64,000 nt of DNA from Ecdyonurus torrentis. Lineage: Eukaryota > Arthropoda > Insecta > Ephemeroptera > Heptageniidae. The first letter of the stretch is position 1. Each line of letters begins with the position of its first letter. Made by a program: the position numbers and the translations under genes. Below, one piece after another: positions 13,320-26,235 of this stretch. The notes under the pieces were generated by a model. The model saw nothing but the letters and a program-made list of their open reading frames with translations, was not told where the DNA came from and searched no databases. Location: assembly GCA_949318235.1 (NCBI GenBank), contig OX439129.1, positions 34,275,027 to 34,339,026 of the forward strand, given 5' to 3'.

Positions 13320-13771
13320 ATATTTGAATAATAGTTAGAGCAATTTTTTTGTCTAAGTCTATGTAATGTATTCTCATATTTTAGGATGTCATTTTAATAA
13401 TTAAAAACTATAAATATTTACACACACTCACACACACATATAAATATTATTATATAAATGTCATTTTTTTTTTAACAATCGTATGAAAATTTATCTAAAC
13501 AAATAATTTGTTTTGTCCCATGGTTTTGCCACAAATAACAGAAGCATCAAAAGCAACATAAATAATTTTAAAGTTTGAGCATGCTATTTTGTATCACGCA
13601 CGAATATAAAAAGCATTTGAATAAAACTTTGTATTTTTTGGTGGCAAATCATGTGAAACTACGTTACATACTATTACATATTAATACTTCCATTTTACAT
13701 AGTACTCTACACTACTGTATGTGTACAAACCATGTACTGTATATAACATGCTATTTTACTGCAATACGATG

Positions 13772-13774
<3 letters not shown>

Positions 13775-13806
<32 letters not shown>
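13775..13806. repeat. Poly(T) tract
   Basis: 32 consecutive T. Confidence 0.95.
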
Positions 13807-13807
<1 letters not shown>

Positions 13808-14034
13808 TTAAACAAACTTATTGATATTTATTATTTTTTGTAAAATCAACTGAACTTCACATACCAATTTATTGGCAGAACGTTGGAAAACAACTTGTGA
13901 AATAATAATAAAACACTATCGTTATATACATACATGTTGCATTTTGTTGACAATACTTTCATACAACTTTGTTTTTACTTTTTAGTCTTATATTAAATGA
14001 TCATTCTTTCTCTTTTTGCAAAGTAAGCACAAAA

Positions 14035-14036
<2 letters not shown>

Positions 14037-14103
<67 letters not shown>
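14037..14103. repeat. (AT)n microsatellite
   Basis: About 66 bp of AT; produces the IYIYIY frame at 14016-14255. Confidence 0.95.
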
Positions 14104-14106
<3 letters not shown>

Positions 14107-14480
14107 AGGCTATTACCATTGACAGTCTAAATATTAACAAACAAAAACTATATACATATGGTAAATTATTTTATTTAACGCTATTGTGCGCTATAATTAT
14201 TATTATCAAAATAGTGCCAGGTATCGTGTTACTACTAGAGTACTCTAGGCTCTAGTTAATACATTCAAACAGATCTAAATAGGCCTGGAAGAATTTCTGT
14301 TCTAGAAGATAGTAAAGCGTATTAAGTTACGTATTTCAGTTTTTTTTTCTACAGTAGATGTCCAATATTTGTAAAGCACACACATACTGTCTCATTCATT
14401 TTTTTTAATTGAAAAGTGACGGAAATCGGAAATCTATTTGTGATAGTGAGTACTTGATTACTGTGTTTCTCTGTATCTCA

Positions 14481-14532
14481 ACACACACCCACACCCACAC
14501 ACCTACACATACACCCACACACCCACACCCAC

Positions 14533-14572
<40 letters not shown>
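14481..14572. repeat. (CA)-rich then (GA)n compound microsatellite
   Basis: ACACACCC-type imperfect CA repeats (14481-14534) followed by pure GA (14538-14572). Confidence 0.95.
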
Positions 14573-14575
<3 letters not shown>

Positions 14576-16007
14576 TTTAAAAACATCTCTTTGTTGGCAA
14601 TTTAGCTTTTGTTTATAGTCATTTTTAATGATTCTTTTCTGATATGTCGATCAAATTTAAAAATCTACTTTAAATCGGGTTTTGGCTAACTTCACAATAT
14701 ATACGTTGTATTTCATGTAAAAAATTGACTGAGAAGTTCGTTTTCATACACTTGTAAAACACAACACATCAACGTACAGTACATGTTGTATAGATTCAAT
14801 TTAAAGATATTATGTAGCTCATTGATTCTCATACTAATACTTTTTAGTATACTTTTGTCTCTGCGAGATAAATAAAAACCATTGTTTATACGTCGTCAAA
14901 CCTATTTAATTTTTTTATGGTTTTTTATTTTATTTTTGTTATAGCAAAATTCTTTGATGTGTGATTTCTGTATACACAAACACATGGTAAAAAAAGTGGA
15001 GGAAAAAAAAAGGGGGGGGGGGATTATAACCATTCTATATTTAAGCCAAATACATTAATAATATCTTTTTTGAAGTACTAAATTAATATTATAAAACAGA
15101 GGCATATTTAAATTATTTATAATTAAGCTGTATAATACATACTTTTAAAACGTGTTTAACAAAATTCTTATTTACTGATACGTATTTACTGATACGCAAT
15201 TACTAGTTATATTTTATATTTATAATTTCTATGAACTATACAGAGTTAAACTTTATAGTAAAAATTAATTTTACAATTGAGACTATACGAGACTGATTCT
15301 TCTTTCTTTCTATATTTACATCATGTGTATTGAAGCCCACTCAGAACTTCTGTCCAACATATCAACAAACACTTCTCACTAAAGCTCTGTTCTGTATAGA
15401 GACTTCACCCGGAGAATTATTCTCCCCCGGCTGTTTACATTCAATACACAAAGTTAAGCTTGTCATTTACACAACACTGACTTTGAGAAAGTCTCAAAAT
15501 TTTATACTGTAGCTTTTTTGTATATAAATATACTGATATACATAATATATACATAGACAGGTCTATCCAAAGAAGCTCAATACTTTTGTTTTGTGTATAA
15601 CTTCAATAAAAATTATAAATACAATAAAAAACACGTAACACTTTTTATTCTAAAGAAAACTTTTTGTTTTAAGCACTTAAATATAAAATTTTATTGTAAA
15701 CTTTGAATTTTTTTTATTAACTTTCAAACTTATTTGTTGACGCTGAAAAAAGATGAGAATATTGAAAAGTTTTTAAGATTTAATATAATAATTACATTAT
15801 GCGTGTAAAATGATAAACATAAAACGTTTACAATACTACTAACAAAGCTGATTTTGTACTACAATATTTAACATCATATTTTCTCTAAGGAATAAAGGTA
15901 CAAAACTCTATATAGTTATGAATGTTTGTTTATATACTCTAAGGCACTATTAAAGTATATTGTTCAAAACTGTTTTACTCTTAGAATACTAACAGTAGTA
16001 TAAATTA

Positions 16008-16349
16008 TTAAAAGGAATAAACCAGAAGAAAATATAAGCATTTATCTCACAAAACACTTGATGGGATTTACATAAATAACTTTAGTTTGTCTCAAGCCGT
16101 AGCAGTGATCAGAAAAATTCGATTTATACAATCCGCACAACATTTTTTTTTTTTACTAATTTTTGCATGTATCTAACGTCAGAAACATGAATAGTCACGC
16201 AAATCGCATACTTTACAGTATTTTCATGCTCTCTCGTGGGGCTACATACACATTAACATTCCGGTAAAAATTATCAACAGTTTTGAAGATCCCATTTTGT
16301 GTTTATTCATTTAAAAGCACATGTTGTTTTATGGGGTCTATGGCCTTAA
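16008..16349 (+). mobile_element. Family A MITE, copy 4
   Basis: TTAA at 16008 and 16346. Left AAGGAATAAACCAGAAG pairs with right GGGTCTATGGCCTTAA. A short deletion removes part of the GTCTCAAAACCCAA...TAGC block. The central octamer has changed to TAACGTCA inside an otherwise preserved palindrome (16166-16189). Confidence 0.8.
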
Positions 16350-18047
16350 ATATATGTTGTAAGTTGTAATGTTTAAAACATTGAAGTTAAGATTTTAAAA
16401 GCAGAAATAAAAAAAAATTCAATAACACGCTGTTTATATTTATATATTCCTTTTTATTATTTATTATCACATCATTTATCGCAGTTGCTGCAATATTTTA
16501 TATATTTTTTTAACTGGGGTAAAAAAAAAGGTTTCATTCTTTATAATATGAAAAACTCAAACGTTTATTATAAAAAACGTTAATAATATAAAATTAAAGT
16601 TCTTTCATCTATTTCACTACAGATGTATAATTTCAACAATTATCTATGCTTAAACGTAATTCAATTTGATTTTTTTTTTATCTTGCGCAAAATTTTAATA
16701 TTGTATGAAAGAAAATATTTTTTACCTTGTGAATGGTAAAGCTTTTTAAATCTTTACAGTATATTATACATATACTACTCTTTTTTTTTAGAAGAATTAT
16801 ATGACATTATTACTGCATGTACGGTTTGTTGATACTCTAGGTAATGTAAGAGCTCTCTATTTGTAGAGTTTGCACATTTAAATCACGTTACATCTAAAAT
16901 TTAACTTCATGTTCTAGGTTATGCAAAAATATATATTATGTCATAAGAAATTTATAAAAATAAGTTTAAAAAAAAGTATACAAATTATTTTTAAACTCGT
17001 TAAATGTGTATTATACAGAAATGATATATGATTTATTTCATAAATAACGTTTTTCTATAAAATAACTTCCTTTTAAAAAAAAAAGGCATTTTTTTTAAGT
17101 CATCTTAAAGGGAAACACTCATTGAAAATATGCAATAAATTTGAATTTTGACGTGATCTGAATTCAAAATTTTTGAAATTCTTTTCTCTTATTTTTTTAT
17201 GTATGAGCTAGAATAGTAAATAAATCAGTCAAAAGTTGAAGAGAAAAAAGAGAGCTTTCAACAGAGAGGTTTAAAGAAAGCTGTCTCTGCATCTCATTTT
17301 ACTTTTAAAACGTTCTAAATTTTGAATGACGACACTTGTGATTACACGAGCTGTTCTTACATTGTGACCTTATGATTTAATCAAAAATCCACAACTCAAA
17401 TCCATTGGTTCGATCTTTATATACAATAAAAATAATAATAATAAATAAATAAAAAACGTATTTGAAGTTTTTATATATATATAAAAAAAAACATGATATG
17501 AGTTGAAATATATGTGTTAAGTGTATAAGTGTTATATGTGTGTGTGTGTCTGTGTTAAATTAATAAAACGTACATATTATTTTATTTAATATTTATTCAT
17601 GTAAAATATTATTAAATATTTTTATTTATTCATATAAATTTAGCTACAATTTTAATTTACGAGAAAATTTGTTATTTCGTAAAAATGATTTGACGTCAAT
17701 ATTTTTTATCATCAACCAATCGTACAAAAGTAAATATTGAAAGAAATTTTTTGTATCCGATGATAAAAACATAATAATATCCTTTTTATAAAAATAGTGC
17801 TTTTGGTGTATAATTTATTGGTTTCAATGTTATTTGTTGGCTTATAGAATCTATATTTTTTTAGTATAATTTTTTATCTAGCATCACGAGAATTTTTTAA
17901 TATAAAAGCTCAGGTTGTTGCGTAATAACAACAAAATACAATTGAAATAAAAAGCTATACCTTCTATCTTTTAATCAATGTTCTTTCTACATCATCGAAA
18001 ATTAAAGTAAAAGGAGCGTTATAAAACACTATCGAATATATACATAT

Positions 18048-18218
18048 CGATGTTGTTGCGAACAATATGTTTTTTGTCACGTGTAGCAAAATGTGTATCT
18101 CGTTTTTTGCCACGTGAAGCAAAAGGTGTAAGTCAAGCGCCACCTACATAACGTTCGGAACGAGTTTTTACTTCGCGTGACAAAAAACGAGAGACACATA
18201 TTGTTCGCAACAACATCG
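18048..18218. mobile_element. Element J: 171-bp inverted-repeat element
   Basis: A 23-bp perfect inverted repeat (CGATGTTGTTGCGAACAATA... at 18048-18070, mirrored at 18196-18218) bounds a more GC-rich interior with TTTTTTGTCACGTG, TTTTTTGCCACGTG and, opposed, CGCGTGACAAAAAA. CACGTG is the canonical E-box. No clear target duplication was seen. It accounts for most of the 78-residue minus-strand frame at 18077-18313. Confidence 0.6.
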
Positions 18219-19086
18219 TTATTATTATAATGTTGCACTGTGCGAACAAGCTTTATCGAGAAGAAAGAAGTACGATAGTGTAACGTAGTATGCAAGTTCA
18301 ATATGAGGTTCATATACTATGATAAACTAATTTGTCACACTTTGGTCATGAGTTTCTCTATATTGATATTATGTTGATTTATACAACCCAGAGATTTTAT
18401 GATATTTTACGTATAAAGTAGGTACTTCCCATTTTAATAAAAAATATATTTTACATCGTTTTACCTATATGAAAGAATTCTTTAGTGTGAAAAAAATCGA
18501 AAAGATTTTTATATTCGAATTTTGAAATTTTAAAGGGAGCATTTTATTTATGTTATGTATATTATATACATACAATTGAAACTTAGAAACTTACATTTTC
18601 TGCCTAATGAAAGTTCAAATGTTAAGTTAAGGAAACTTTACTCAACTTTCTGTCAAGAATCTTTATTTTAATTATTTTATTTCGTGTTAAAAAAAAAAAA
18701 AAAAGTAAAAATAAACGTTGCGTGCTAACTTTCTCAATTATATTTAATTTTACTACTATTTTTTATATAAATAAAACCAATAAAATTTTAAATAATCATT
18801 AAATAAAAAAATAATAACGTGTTTGTTGTATTATAAATGTGAGTATATTAATTCAGTATTTTTTTTATAACGCATATAATTATTTAAATGTTTACTCTTA
18901 AACGTATAACTAGCTATGTAATGTAGTCTATTATTATTATACTATATAATTTACACACAAATGAATAATAAAAAATTACAAATTCAATTATGTATTTATT
19001 TATGCAAACTTTTTTTTCTTTGCTTTAAAATAAAATTTGATGATGAAATAAATGTGTTGTACTCTGTCATATCAAAATGGCAAATA

Positions 19087-19118
19087 ACGCCGTAATAAAG
19101 TTATTATTATTATTATAA
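19087..19118 (+). repeat. Retroposon 3' end, type T1
   Basis: ACGCCGTAATAAAGTTATTA then (TTA)n, matching the ends at 3341 and 33107. The stem upstream is not preserved. Confidence 0.45.
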
Positions 19119-20380
19119 CTTTGTTCTAAAATTATGTTGTATTATTCAAATAAACAAAAATTCTTTTCACTTTACGTATGATTTTTTATTTGAAAGTGGA
19201 AAATTCTTAAAATTAAACATTTGAATTTAAATTATTTAAATTTTAATGTCAATTTTGTGGCATCATATTATATTATACCAAGTTTTAATTAAGTTGTAGC
19301 CAGAAAACTTAATATTTACATTTAAGTTTAAATTAGAAATTATAATGTTTTCCCCTATTTGTATTATAATTTCATAATGCAAGTTGTGTCATTATATATT
19401 TAAAATAGTCAATTCTTGTAACGGTATCTTTCATTTCATATAGTATAAAAAATAATATATTTTATAACACATTTATTATACAACAGATGTAAAAAAAAAT
19501 CATACCAGGTTTTAAAATTTTAATATCTTGCTTTTCTTAAAAAAAATTTAATTCAATGTGTTTTTGTGCTAAAAATCTGCCTGAAAAATATATGTTTAAA
19601 AAAAAATAATAATAAAAGCGTAAATTTTCCAGACGTTCATATAAAGAGAATTAGATATATAAGATGAAAGAAATATAAAATACATCAAAAAGTTTTATTT
19701 TTTCAAACATAAAAAAAACATACTTGAAAAATAAATGTTCTTTTTTTGTATATTATACCTGCTTGCAAGATTTTTTTTATATACATTAAAAATTGTATAG
19801 TATAGAAAGAGTTTTAAAAAATTTTACGCTTTAATTTTTCTTTTGTGTTATTGGGATGTTCATCTTTTTTTGTTTTCTCTAAGGTATTGGAAAGAAGAAA
19901 ACAAAACCCTGTTCTCAAATCAGTGTTAATACTTTTGAAACTTTTCCCTTTTTTTTTTTTTTTTTTACTTTTCTTTCCTCCTAGTGTTTTCTATTCCCTG
20001 TGGTTTAAGTATAACGTGTTGAGTAGAATCTCTAAGTTTAAGGGTTTAAAAATTAAACGAGACACGAAAAACGTATACTCATCAATATATAAAGAAAAAA
20101 TGGTCATATAATCAAAAAAGACATTTGTTTTCACCAAAATAAAAATTCAGCAATCTTAAAGAAAAAAAATGTATAATACATCAGAAAATTCATTAATACA
20201 TGAGAAGGGTACATTTTAAAATCCTCGCTAGAGTTGGTTATTTTTCTTTATTTATAGATACTAAAAAATATCGATTGTTATCGAAATCTATAAAAAAAAT
20301 TCGTATCATCAGCTCAAATCCAAAATTCTGTCGGGCGACTTTCCTGTTCACTAATGTAAAATGTCAAGGTGTTTTAGACC

Positions 20381-20723
20381 TTAAAGCCTTAGACCAGTTA
20401 AAACAACATGTGCTTTTTAATAAATAAACACGAAATGGGATCTTCAAAACTGATGATAATTATTACCAGAATGTTAATGTAGCCCCACAAGAGAGTGTGA
20501 AAATACTGTAAAGTATGCTATTTGCGTGACTATTCATGTCTATGACGTCAGAAACATGCAAAAATTAGTATGGAAATGTTGTGCCGGTTGCATAAATTGA
20601 AATTTCTGATCACTGCTACGGAGCTACAGTTGGGTTTTGAGACAAACTAAAGTTATTTATGTAAGTCCCATCAAGTGTTTTGTGATACAAATGCTTATGT
20701 TTTTCTCTGATCTATTCCTTTAA
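20381..20723 (-). mobile_element. Family A MITE, copy 5
   Basis: Reverse orientation. It is bounded by TTAA (20381-20384 and 20720-20723), with termini TTAAAGCCTTAGACCAG and TGATCTATTCCTTTAA. The central TGACGTCA lies at 20543-20550. The 75-residue frame at 20200-20427 runs into this element and is not a credible gene. Confidence 0.85.
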
Positions 20724-22481
20724 GTCAATTCACTATATATATTTCATACTTTAAGTCGAGTTCAATTTCAAGGTTCATATTCGTAAAAGGAAACATCTTA
20801 GACAATTATAACTTTGAAATAGTGTGTTATAATTGCTTTCAAATGATATATATTTTTTATTATATAACAATTTTGCAGTGGTAATTTGATACATATAGCA
20901 ATTCATTATTTTTTTTTAAAGAACATTGAATTTTTGTATTAATTTTAATCAAAACATATATTTGAATATTGGATTTTTAATAGTATTAAATCAATAATGT
21001 GACAATTCTCTGCATATATATATATATATACACACACACACACGATATTAAGTATTTTAAACTTATACATTGAAATTTGCCTAAATAAATAACCACAACC
21101 ATAATTAAGATACCAGGCGGGAGGTCTTTGTTTGATTTTAAGCCGCTAATGAGTTTTCAACCTATAGAAGTTTTTTGAGAAATTTACATTGTATTTGGGC
21201 AGACACTTCCTTATCAACAAACCTGCAAAAATAGGCAAATTCCACCGGGTTTGAATCATGATCCTGTCTAACAATCAAGATCGTGTAGTATGCAAGAAGT
21301 ATGTAAAAATTAATTAACGTGACCATATTTGCATAATAAGTTAATGAATGTAACAATAAGAAAAAAAATAGACTTAATTTTAGTTAATTTAAAAAAAAAA
21401 AAACTTAAAATATACATTTTTAAACATAACACAATGATATCATAGAGCATAGTGCTCTATCACACAAAAAGATCAACGTAGACCCTACTTGTAATTAAAG
21501 TCCAGTATATTTCGTGCCTAGAATTTTATCTTTACCATTTAAGTACAGAGAACGTAATAGTAACATTTAAATGAAAATATTAAAAATTATACACTTTTTT
21601 TAACAAACCTTTTTTTTTATATACTTGCAATATGATATTTTAATTTTTTTTTAAATGTTTATGGATGTAAATGTTTGCTCAGGAGTGTGTTTTCTCTCAC
21701 AAAATTTAAGCTATAGAAACATTAAAATTTATCAAAAAGTTTTTCTTTGAAGTCAAACTAATGAAAAAAAATTGTTATGAGGACGAGGTTTGAAAAAAAA
21801 TCAACTCGTCCAATTTATGTTTCCACGCAATAGTAAAATAAGAAAATGCAAAATTACAAAAATTTTAATTCCAATTGTACTATACTTGAAATAATACTAA
21901 AATGGATAACTTTTGAAGAAAAAAAAGAAGCATTTTCATTTTTATATACTTTAAGTAAATAATGCTAGTTGTTTTTCAATTTTGAGTTTTACCTTTGCTT
22001 TTACCTTTTAGATAGATCTTATAGCAAAACATTGAACATAATTTTAAATAAATGTACAAGTGGATGTTTATTGTATTTATAAATAGTGATAACAAATTGT
22101 TAGATAGTAAGGTATATTATGCTTACATTAGATATTAAAATCCAAAAGCAACAAATCTATCACAAACAAAAAATATGTTTTTTTTTTTATGATAATTAAT
22201 GTGAACATAAAAAGTCTTAAAAACTAAACTTGTGCTCAATATTTTAATGAGCACAATATGTCAGTCTTGTAAATTCACGTACTCAAGCTTGTAATTGTTT
22301 TATTTCGTTATCTTAAACCACGCTTTATAGAACTTTATTTCGTTACTGCCAAGCCAAATTTTATGTTTAAAGCCTATTCTTGTTTGATTTTTTTCCCTTT
22401 TATTTTATAATGTTGCTTTACGTATCATTAGATATTTATTTCATCTTATGTTACTTTGGTTAAGTAGCTTTGTTATTGACT

Positions 22482-22486
<5 letters not shown>

Positions 22487-22525
<39 letters not shown>
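22487..22525. repeat. (GA)n microsatellite
   Basis: Pure AG run of about 39 bp. Confidence 0.95.
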
Positions 22526-22529
<4 letters not shown>

Positions 22530-22783
22530 GTAAGATTTGTGATCAAACACGTATTTTGCTGTCACAAAACTCTCAGCACGAAATTCAATACCCATTCTTC
22601 AAAATGTCATTTTAGATTGCATAAATATATAATATATTATATTGACAGCTTAAATCGAGCTATATCTCCAAATACTTTATAGCATTTTACATTGATTTAC
22701 ATACTATAATAAGATTTTTTTAAATTATGCTAAATATTATTAAGTAAAAACTAAAATGTTGTCTCAGTTGCTATGTGTATTAT

Positions 22784-23013
<230 letters not shown>

Positions 23014-23229
23014 TTGGATTCTAACTGAGTTTTCATTAGTTTTTAACATTTATTTTTGTTTCAAATTTTAATTAGTTTTATTAAAATTTAAGGAGAGCAG
23101 ATAATTAAAACAAGTTATTAGCAACCATTTTACTGAAATTTGGTAATGTGTTGTCTAATTAAAATAAAATAAGTTGAGAGCATAATTACTTTTTTTTTAC
23201 TTAGAAGTTTCAAATACAGATATAATCAG

Positions 23230-23230
<1 letters not shown>

Positions 23231-23290
<60 letters not shown>
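23231..23290. repeat. (AG)n microsatellite
   Basis: Pure AG run of about 60 bp. Confidence 0.95.
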
Positions 23291-23291
<1 letters not shown>

Positions 23292-24744
23292 GTGAAATGT
23301 TGTTTGTATATGTTAAAACAATTGAAATTGGTTAAGTTAAAAAATTGCAAGATAAAATTTCGCTAATAAAACGGCAACTATCTTACAGGACTATTTTAGT
23401 TCTTTATTTTTTTTAATTAAATGTTTAAAACTATTATTTTCAAAATTTTATATATTTAATGTATCTATTAAATGTACAAATGATAAGTAATTTATTTTGA
23501 TATTAAATGTTTGCTTACGCAAAACGTTACTTGTGTTTATCTGAAAAGGCATAAATCGACATTAAACCGCAATAACAAGCTGCTGCCTTTGTTGCATGTT
23601 CCCGTGGGTTTACACTGTGGTTAAATAGAAAGCAAAACACTAAAATGTACAACAAATAAACAGAGACTAGAAAGTGAAATAACTAGCTTTTTTATGATTA
23701 AAATAAAAAAGAGTTAATTGCTTTAATTCCTGCCTAGAAAATGTTTACTTTTCAAATTTCATTTACGAATCTTTCAATATTATTCAATAGCTCTAACAGA
23801 TAAAAATTGAAACATATTTTTAAATTAAATATTTAAGACTATAATTTTAATTTTTTTTTTAACATTACTTAACATTAAGCTAACGTAAAAATTGAAAACA
23901 TAACATTGAGATACCTTAAAATATAGTTTTTCTTTTTACCTCTACAATATTACATGCAAAATAACAAATTTTAGGTGATTGATGTTTATACAAAAAACTT
24001 ACGTAATGTAAACTAATGATTACTTATAACTGATATTTATTAAAAAAAAAAAAAAAAAAAAAAAAGCTTTTAATAACAAAGATTTGTGTTTATGATTTTA
24101 TATAAAAACTTACTAGTTTATAGTATGGTAAGCTTATTTAATATTCAAGCCAACATTTTTAGCAAATAAATGTTTAAATAATATACAGTTTCAAATTCAA
24201 TGTTTATTTTTTTTTACAATCTCGGTTAGCAGAGCGTAAAAAGCTGTACATATTAAATCCGAAGTAATAAATGAAAGAGTGTTTCTTTTGTATAATCTCT
24301 ATGTAACAGTATATCATAAATATAAATTACATTTTTAAATTTAAATATTAGAATTGAACTGAAGTTTTGAAAGAAAAAAAAATATACAGAAAAAAAAATT
24401 AATTGAAATCAAATACGTAAAAAAAAGAAAGAAAAAAACAACAATTTAATTCAATTTTCAATTTCAAGGCTGCTTGAATAAGCCCCTGTATTTCTAACAT
24501 ATAGGCAACCTGCTTAGCACATCTGTCGCACTTTTTGCCTATTCTGCAGGATGTTTTTCTTAATACACTGTATTTAGTACATTTACTATTTACTTAACAT
24601 TAGGTAGTACAGGGTCAAATGTTTATAATATTTACCTTTTAATGCTATTTTTCTCTTTGTTTAAACTAAAATTAATTTTATGCAAAAGTCACATGTGTAT
24701 GAAATACCAAAAAGTACTTGATATACTCGTATATTTTAAAACAA

Positions 24745-24766
24745 ACAAACAAACAAACAAACAAAT
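24745..24766. repeat. (CAAA)n tetranucleotide repeat
   Basis: Several tandem CAAA units ending in CAAAT. Confidence 0.85.
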
Positions 24767-24864
24767 AAACTACTTGATATATATTTCATAACAAACAAAT
24801 AAAGACTGTAAATAGAATTCGGAAACGTTGTATTAATGTTGCTTTTATTAAGTTTCTTTCCTAA

Positions 24865-24895
<31 letters not shown>

Positions 24896-26078
24896 CAGAG
24901 ATATTACAAAAGTTGAAACAGTAAAAATGATTTTTATTGTTATATGAGAGGTAGGGTCTAATCGAAAAATATTGTACTATTCATTCTATCCACTTTTATC
25001 TGATCGTTACCGGGTCAATTACTTTTAGGTATTCATTTTGTTAGTATACAATGTTATTATATATCTTACTTTGGTTCTAAAACTTAACCAAAGTAACATT
25101 TTATAATTATTTATTTTTCATCAAACAAAAAAGATAGTATCTTATTGTCTACCTTCAGTTATTAATTTATATTTTATGAAATTTATTTAATTATATTTAA
25201 TTATATTATATTATTTAATTTATTTATATAAATTTAAATTTATATTTTATAAATTTTCAAAAATATTATTATTTATGTTATATTGAAAAACGTGTTCGTA
25301 AAATAGTGTAAATACATTTTGCAGAGTTTTATTTTTTTCTTAAAGAAAATTAAGATATTTATTTTAGTGTAAAATGTGAAGCTCTTTAAAATTCATAAAA
25401 GTTAATCATTATAAAAAAAAGTTTTTTTTTCCAAAGATTGTTCTATGATCAAAGATTTATTAATCAATTAAATTTTACATTAAAAATACATAAAAATTCC
25501 TCTTTTTTATTTTATAATAGGATTGCATGGTATCAAAAAAAGTACATAATTCTGGCTTTAATGAGAAGATTTTTTTTTTATACATTTCTTTCCTCCTTTG
25601 AAAAGAACAAAGTTATTGAAAGTTTTATCATTCTTGTACACGTAGAGTACGTTTGCTTAAGAATATAAGTCGTGTTGAGAATAAAGCACAGATGTGGGAC
25701 TTAACTTGCCCAAAGGTACCTGCATATCTTTCTCGTTTGAGTATATCTTTGAGCCACTGCCACACTTTTTATTTTACAAAAGAAATTTGCACCAAAATCT
25801 ACCTTAATATTCAGTACATGTAATTCAAAAAAAAAAAAAAAAAATCTTACTTACTGTGTTCAAAGCGTATGGACAATATTTTCGTGTATATGAAAGAAAG
25901 GAACCATTTTTCTTTACTATATAAAAGAAAAATAACAAGAAATGTGTAATGACTGAGAAAAATAATAACATTATAATGGCTAATAGCCTACTTAAGTGCC
26001 ACTTTAAAAAATGTATAACTTAATTAAAAAAAATTACAATGTAACAGGTTAAGTAATTAGGATTAAATTTTTTAACAG

Positions 26079-26235
26079 GCTGGGCGTAGCTCCATTGCTG
26101 ATTTTTCTTGTTCTCCAAGCATCATCTCGTGGACTTAATGATGGAGTGACTGTGACACCTTCAATTGTGACCTATGACCCCGCTCAGCAACTTGAGCCAC
26201 TCCTTGGGGAACACCTGGAAGATTGGGATCTACAG
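26079..26235 (+). CDS. Exon with signal-peptide-like leader, LGR-like receptor
   Basis: The acceptor is a T-rich tract ending in AACAG (26073-26078); the donor is CAG|GTAAGA at 26235/26236. After one base that completes a split codon, 52 codons read without a stop. They begin with a hydrophobic run (LGVAPLLIFLVLQASS, then RG) that looks like a signal-peptide core with a cleavage region around SSRG. An acidic, polar linker ending EHLEDWDLQ follows. No in-frame ATG precedes the exon before a stop at 26050, so it is not the first coding exon as it stands. An upstream exon ending in AT would give a split ATG, with Leu as residue 2. The exon ends in phase 0, so the linker joins directly to GPCGCW in the next exon. 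Exon boundaries are well supported; the signal-peptide role is inferred from hydrophobicity. Confidence 0.65.

Larger units (their letters stand above)
10058..16007. other. Non-coding stretch with one GC-rich island
   Basis: Holds microsatellites, poly(T) tracts, a 17-bp perfect hairpin (10701-10738) and a short GC-rich block at 10348-10405 that carries a splice-donor-like GCTGCAG|GTAAGC on the minus strand. No gene could be supported. Confidence 0.5.

Noticed and set aside
19845..20111. 88-residue + strand frame starting MLLGCSSFFVF
   Set aside because: Hydrophobic residues come from poly(T); no domain, no splice or promoter support.
20200..20427. 75-residue + strand frame
   Set aside because: Runs into family A copy 5 and has no recognisable motif or splice context.
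25676..25785. Candidate 5' exon ending in AT before GTGGGA at about 25693
   Set aside because: The donor context is poor and nothing else supports an exon there.
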